Notes under the pieces: generated by a model
What the model was told of the DNA's origin: nothing
What the model saw: only the letters and a program-made list of their open reading frames with translations
Databases searched by the model: none
Position numbers and translations under genes: made by a program
NCBI GenBank assembly: GCA_022843175.1
Contig: JALHOE010000032.1
Location: 1 to 56,069 of the forward strand
Direction of reading: 5' to 3'
Source of the DNA: Deltaproteobacteria bacterium
GTDB lineage: Bacteria > Myxococcota_A > Polyangia > Polyangiales > JADJMO01
DNA: 56,069 bases
In this document: positions 55,058-56,069 of the stretch, in pieces
Layout of the letters: every line of letters starts with the position of its first letter
How positions within the stretch are numbered: the stretch's first letter is position 1

Positions 55058-55822
55058 ATGATCTACCGGAGCGCATTCTGGGGTTGCGGTTGGCTGTTGG
55101 CGGCGGCTGCCGGATGTGGCGGAGCTGTGATCGCTAGCGATGGCTCGGGGGACGCCGCTGCTGACGGCACAGACCTCGACTCGGCCGCTTCTGATTCTCC
55201 GACCGCCGACTCTCCAGCCTCCGACTCGCTGTCCTCTGACGACACCGGCACCCCAGTGGCGGACACCGGGGGCCCCTGCAAGAGCGACGACACCTGCGGC
55301 GGTGCGACTCCTCGCTGTGACACCACAACCGGCCTGTGTCGCGGCTGCACGAGCAACGCGCACTGCTCCGCGTTTGGCCTGTTGTGCGATAGCGCCTCGG
55401 GAACGTGCGTCTCGTGCGTCACGAGCGCGGATTGTCCCGGACCCGGCGCGGTCTGCGACGCCGTGCACGAGTGCACGAGGGCGTGCAGCGCGACGTTGAA
55501 ATGCATGGCGCCGCTGGTTTGCGATCCCGCGACGAGTACCTGCGTCGAGTGCACGACCGACAGCGTGTGTAAGGGCGGGCGCTGCGATCCGATGAGCAAG
55601 ACGTGCGTCGAGTGCCTCACGTCCGCGGACTGCCCGAGTGACGCACCCGCATGCGATCCGCTCGGCCACGTATGCACCACGAAGTGCTCCAAAGAGAGCG
55701 ACTGCACGGCGCTGTCGTTGCACTGCGATGTTGCGAGCGGCGTTTGCCAGGAGTGCACCCGAAACGATCACTGCGGTCCGAAGGGCTACTGCCAGCCGGA
55801 CCGTACCTGTGGCGGCGGCTGA
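55058..55822 (+). CDS. Cysteine-rich repeat lipoprotein, module C
   Basis: A 254-residue protein from ATG 55058, with signal (WLLAAAAGC lipobox) and a long Asp/Ser linker (about 27-72), then tandem Cys units (CKSDDTCGGATPRCDTTTGL, CRGCTSNAHC and so on, some with an extra Cys pair). Aligns in unit pattern with 2242-2934 and 4812-5474. Divergent from the lipoprotein/barrel/sigma operon. Likely a surface-exposed disulfide-rich protein. Confidence 0.75.
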   Translation: MIYRSAFWGCGWLLAAAAGCGGAVIASDGSGDAAADGTDLDSAASDSPTADSPASDSLSSDDTGTPVADTGGPCKSDDTCGGATPRCDTTTGLCRGCTSNAHCSAFGLLCDSASGTCVSCVTSADCPGPGAVCDAVHECTRACSATLKCMAPLVCDPATSTCVECTTDSVCKGGRCDPMSKTCVECLTSADCPSDAPACDPLGHVCTTKCSKESDCTALSLHCDVASGVCQECTRNDHCGPKGYCQPDRTCGGG

Positions 55823-55920
55823 GGTTCTTCGCCGGGCTTCATGCTCTCTTAACGAGCGCTTCTCGCGCTTGATCCTATGGTCGCTGTGGGTGCGATCGGC
55901 CCGCAAACCAGGAGAGAGTC

Positions 55921-56069
55921 ATGACGAAGAAGCACATCATCGGCGGCGGTCTCGGAGCCCTTGGGCTCGCGACCGCGCTGTTCATTGGCAGCACCGTGCG
56001 AGCCGAGCCGTCCAAGCCCAAGGTCACGCTCGAGGCGGCGCGCGCCACCGCGCTCGCCGCAGTCCCCGG
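55921..56069 (+). CDS. PepSY-domain protein (3' part missing)
   Basis: The first 49 codons before the right edge. ATG 55921 has AGGAGAGAG just upstream. Signal peptide (GGLGALGLATALFIGSTVRA) followed by KPKVTLEAARATALAAVPR, the first helix of a PepSY domain. The remnant at 21581-21692 looks like the end of a similar domain. PepSY proteins are thought to inhibit proteases or bind metals/oxidants in the periplasm; the role here is unknown. Confidence 0.7.
   Translation, partial: MTKKHIIGGGLGALGLATALFIGSTVRAEPSKPKVTLEAARATALAAVP

Overview
The window is about two-thirds G+C and packed with ECF sigma factors with FecR-type partners, three sigma-54 activators (one with an FHA domain), a soluble Ser/Thr kinase with an HRDVSPHN loop, hybrid and orthodox histidine kinases, and cysteine-rich lipoproteins with Asp/Ser-rich linkers. 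This mix suggests a chromosomal piece of a myxobacterium-like Myxococcota (Polyangia-type); that assignment is inference. I found no rRNA, tRNA or CRISPR array.

Layout. 1-6445: two mirrored copies (A and B) of a four-gene set: ECF sigma factor, FecR-like anti-sigma, predicted outer-membrane beta-barrel and Cys-rich lipoprotein. The sigma genes share a promoter-like motif with identical spacing. 7210-10532: a 52-residue membrane micro-protein, a DUF2127 protein and an Mg2+ P-type ATPase. 10825-18227: BASS transporter, hybrid kinase, small acidic protein, response regulator, a second 52-residue micro-protein, then a sensor kinase/NtrC pair. 18298-21271: a response regulator gene split by a complete IS66-family element with an 8-bp target duplication. 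21415-25651: a chimeric gene remnant, a PAP2 phosphatase, an OmpR-type two-component pair and a frameshifted barrel gene.

25756-32948 is a nickel/cobalt-type resistance block: RcnR-type repressor, perfect palindromic operator, MFS exporter, His/Cys-rich small protein, RND adaptor and pump, and a VIT/CCC1 transporter. 33006-45514 is a sulfur-compound island on the minus strand: two SoxB-like metallo-hydrolases, DsrE-like protein, TsdA-like dihaem cytochrome, ClC channel, DUF302, rhodanese, persulfide dioxygenase, porin, sigma-54 activator, two YeeE/YedE half-transporters and a TauE/SafE permease. Many neighbours overlap by 1-4 bases, so they are probably translated from shared messages. It looks like uptake and periplasmic/cytosolic oxidation of sulfane sulfur or thiosulfate, but SoxXYZ and SoxCD are absent.

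45846-51517 holds an NlpC/P60-like lipoprotein, a second PAP2 protein, a GH18-like lipoprotein, and a Ser/Thr kinase followed by an FHA-sigma-54 activator. 51711-55822 is a third, diverged copy (C) of the sigma/anti-sigma/barrel/Cys-rich set, extended by an acidic lipoprotein. A PepSY-domain protein runs off the right edge.

The best candidates for something undescribed are the repeated sigma/FecR/barrel/Cys-rich lipoprotein set with its conserved promoter, and the pair of 52-residue micro-proteins, each preceded at a distance by a 58-bp conserved hairpin repeat.
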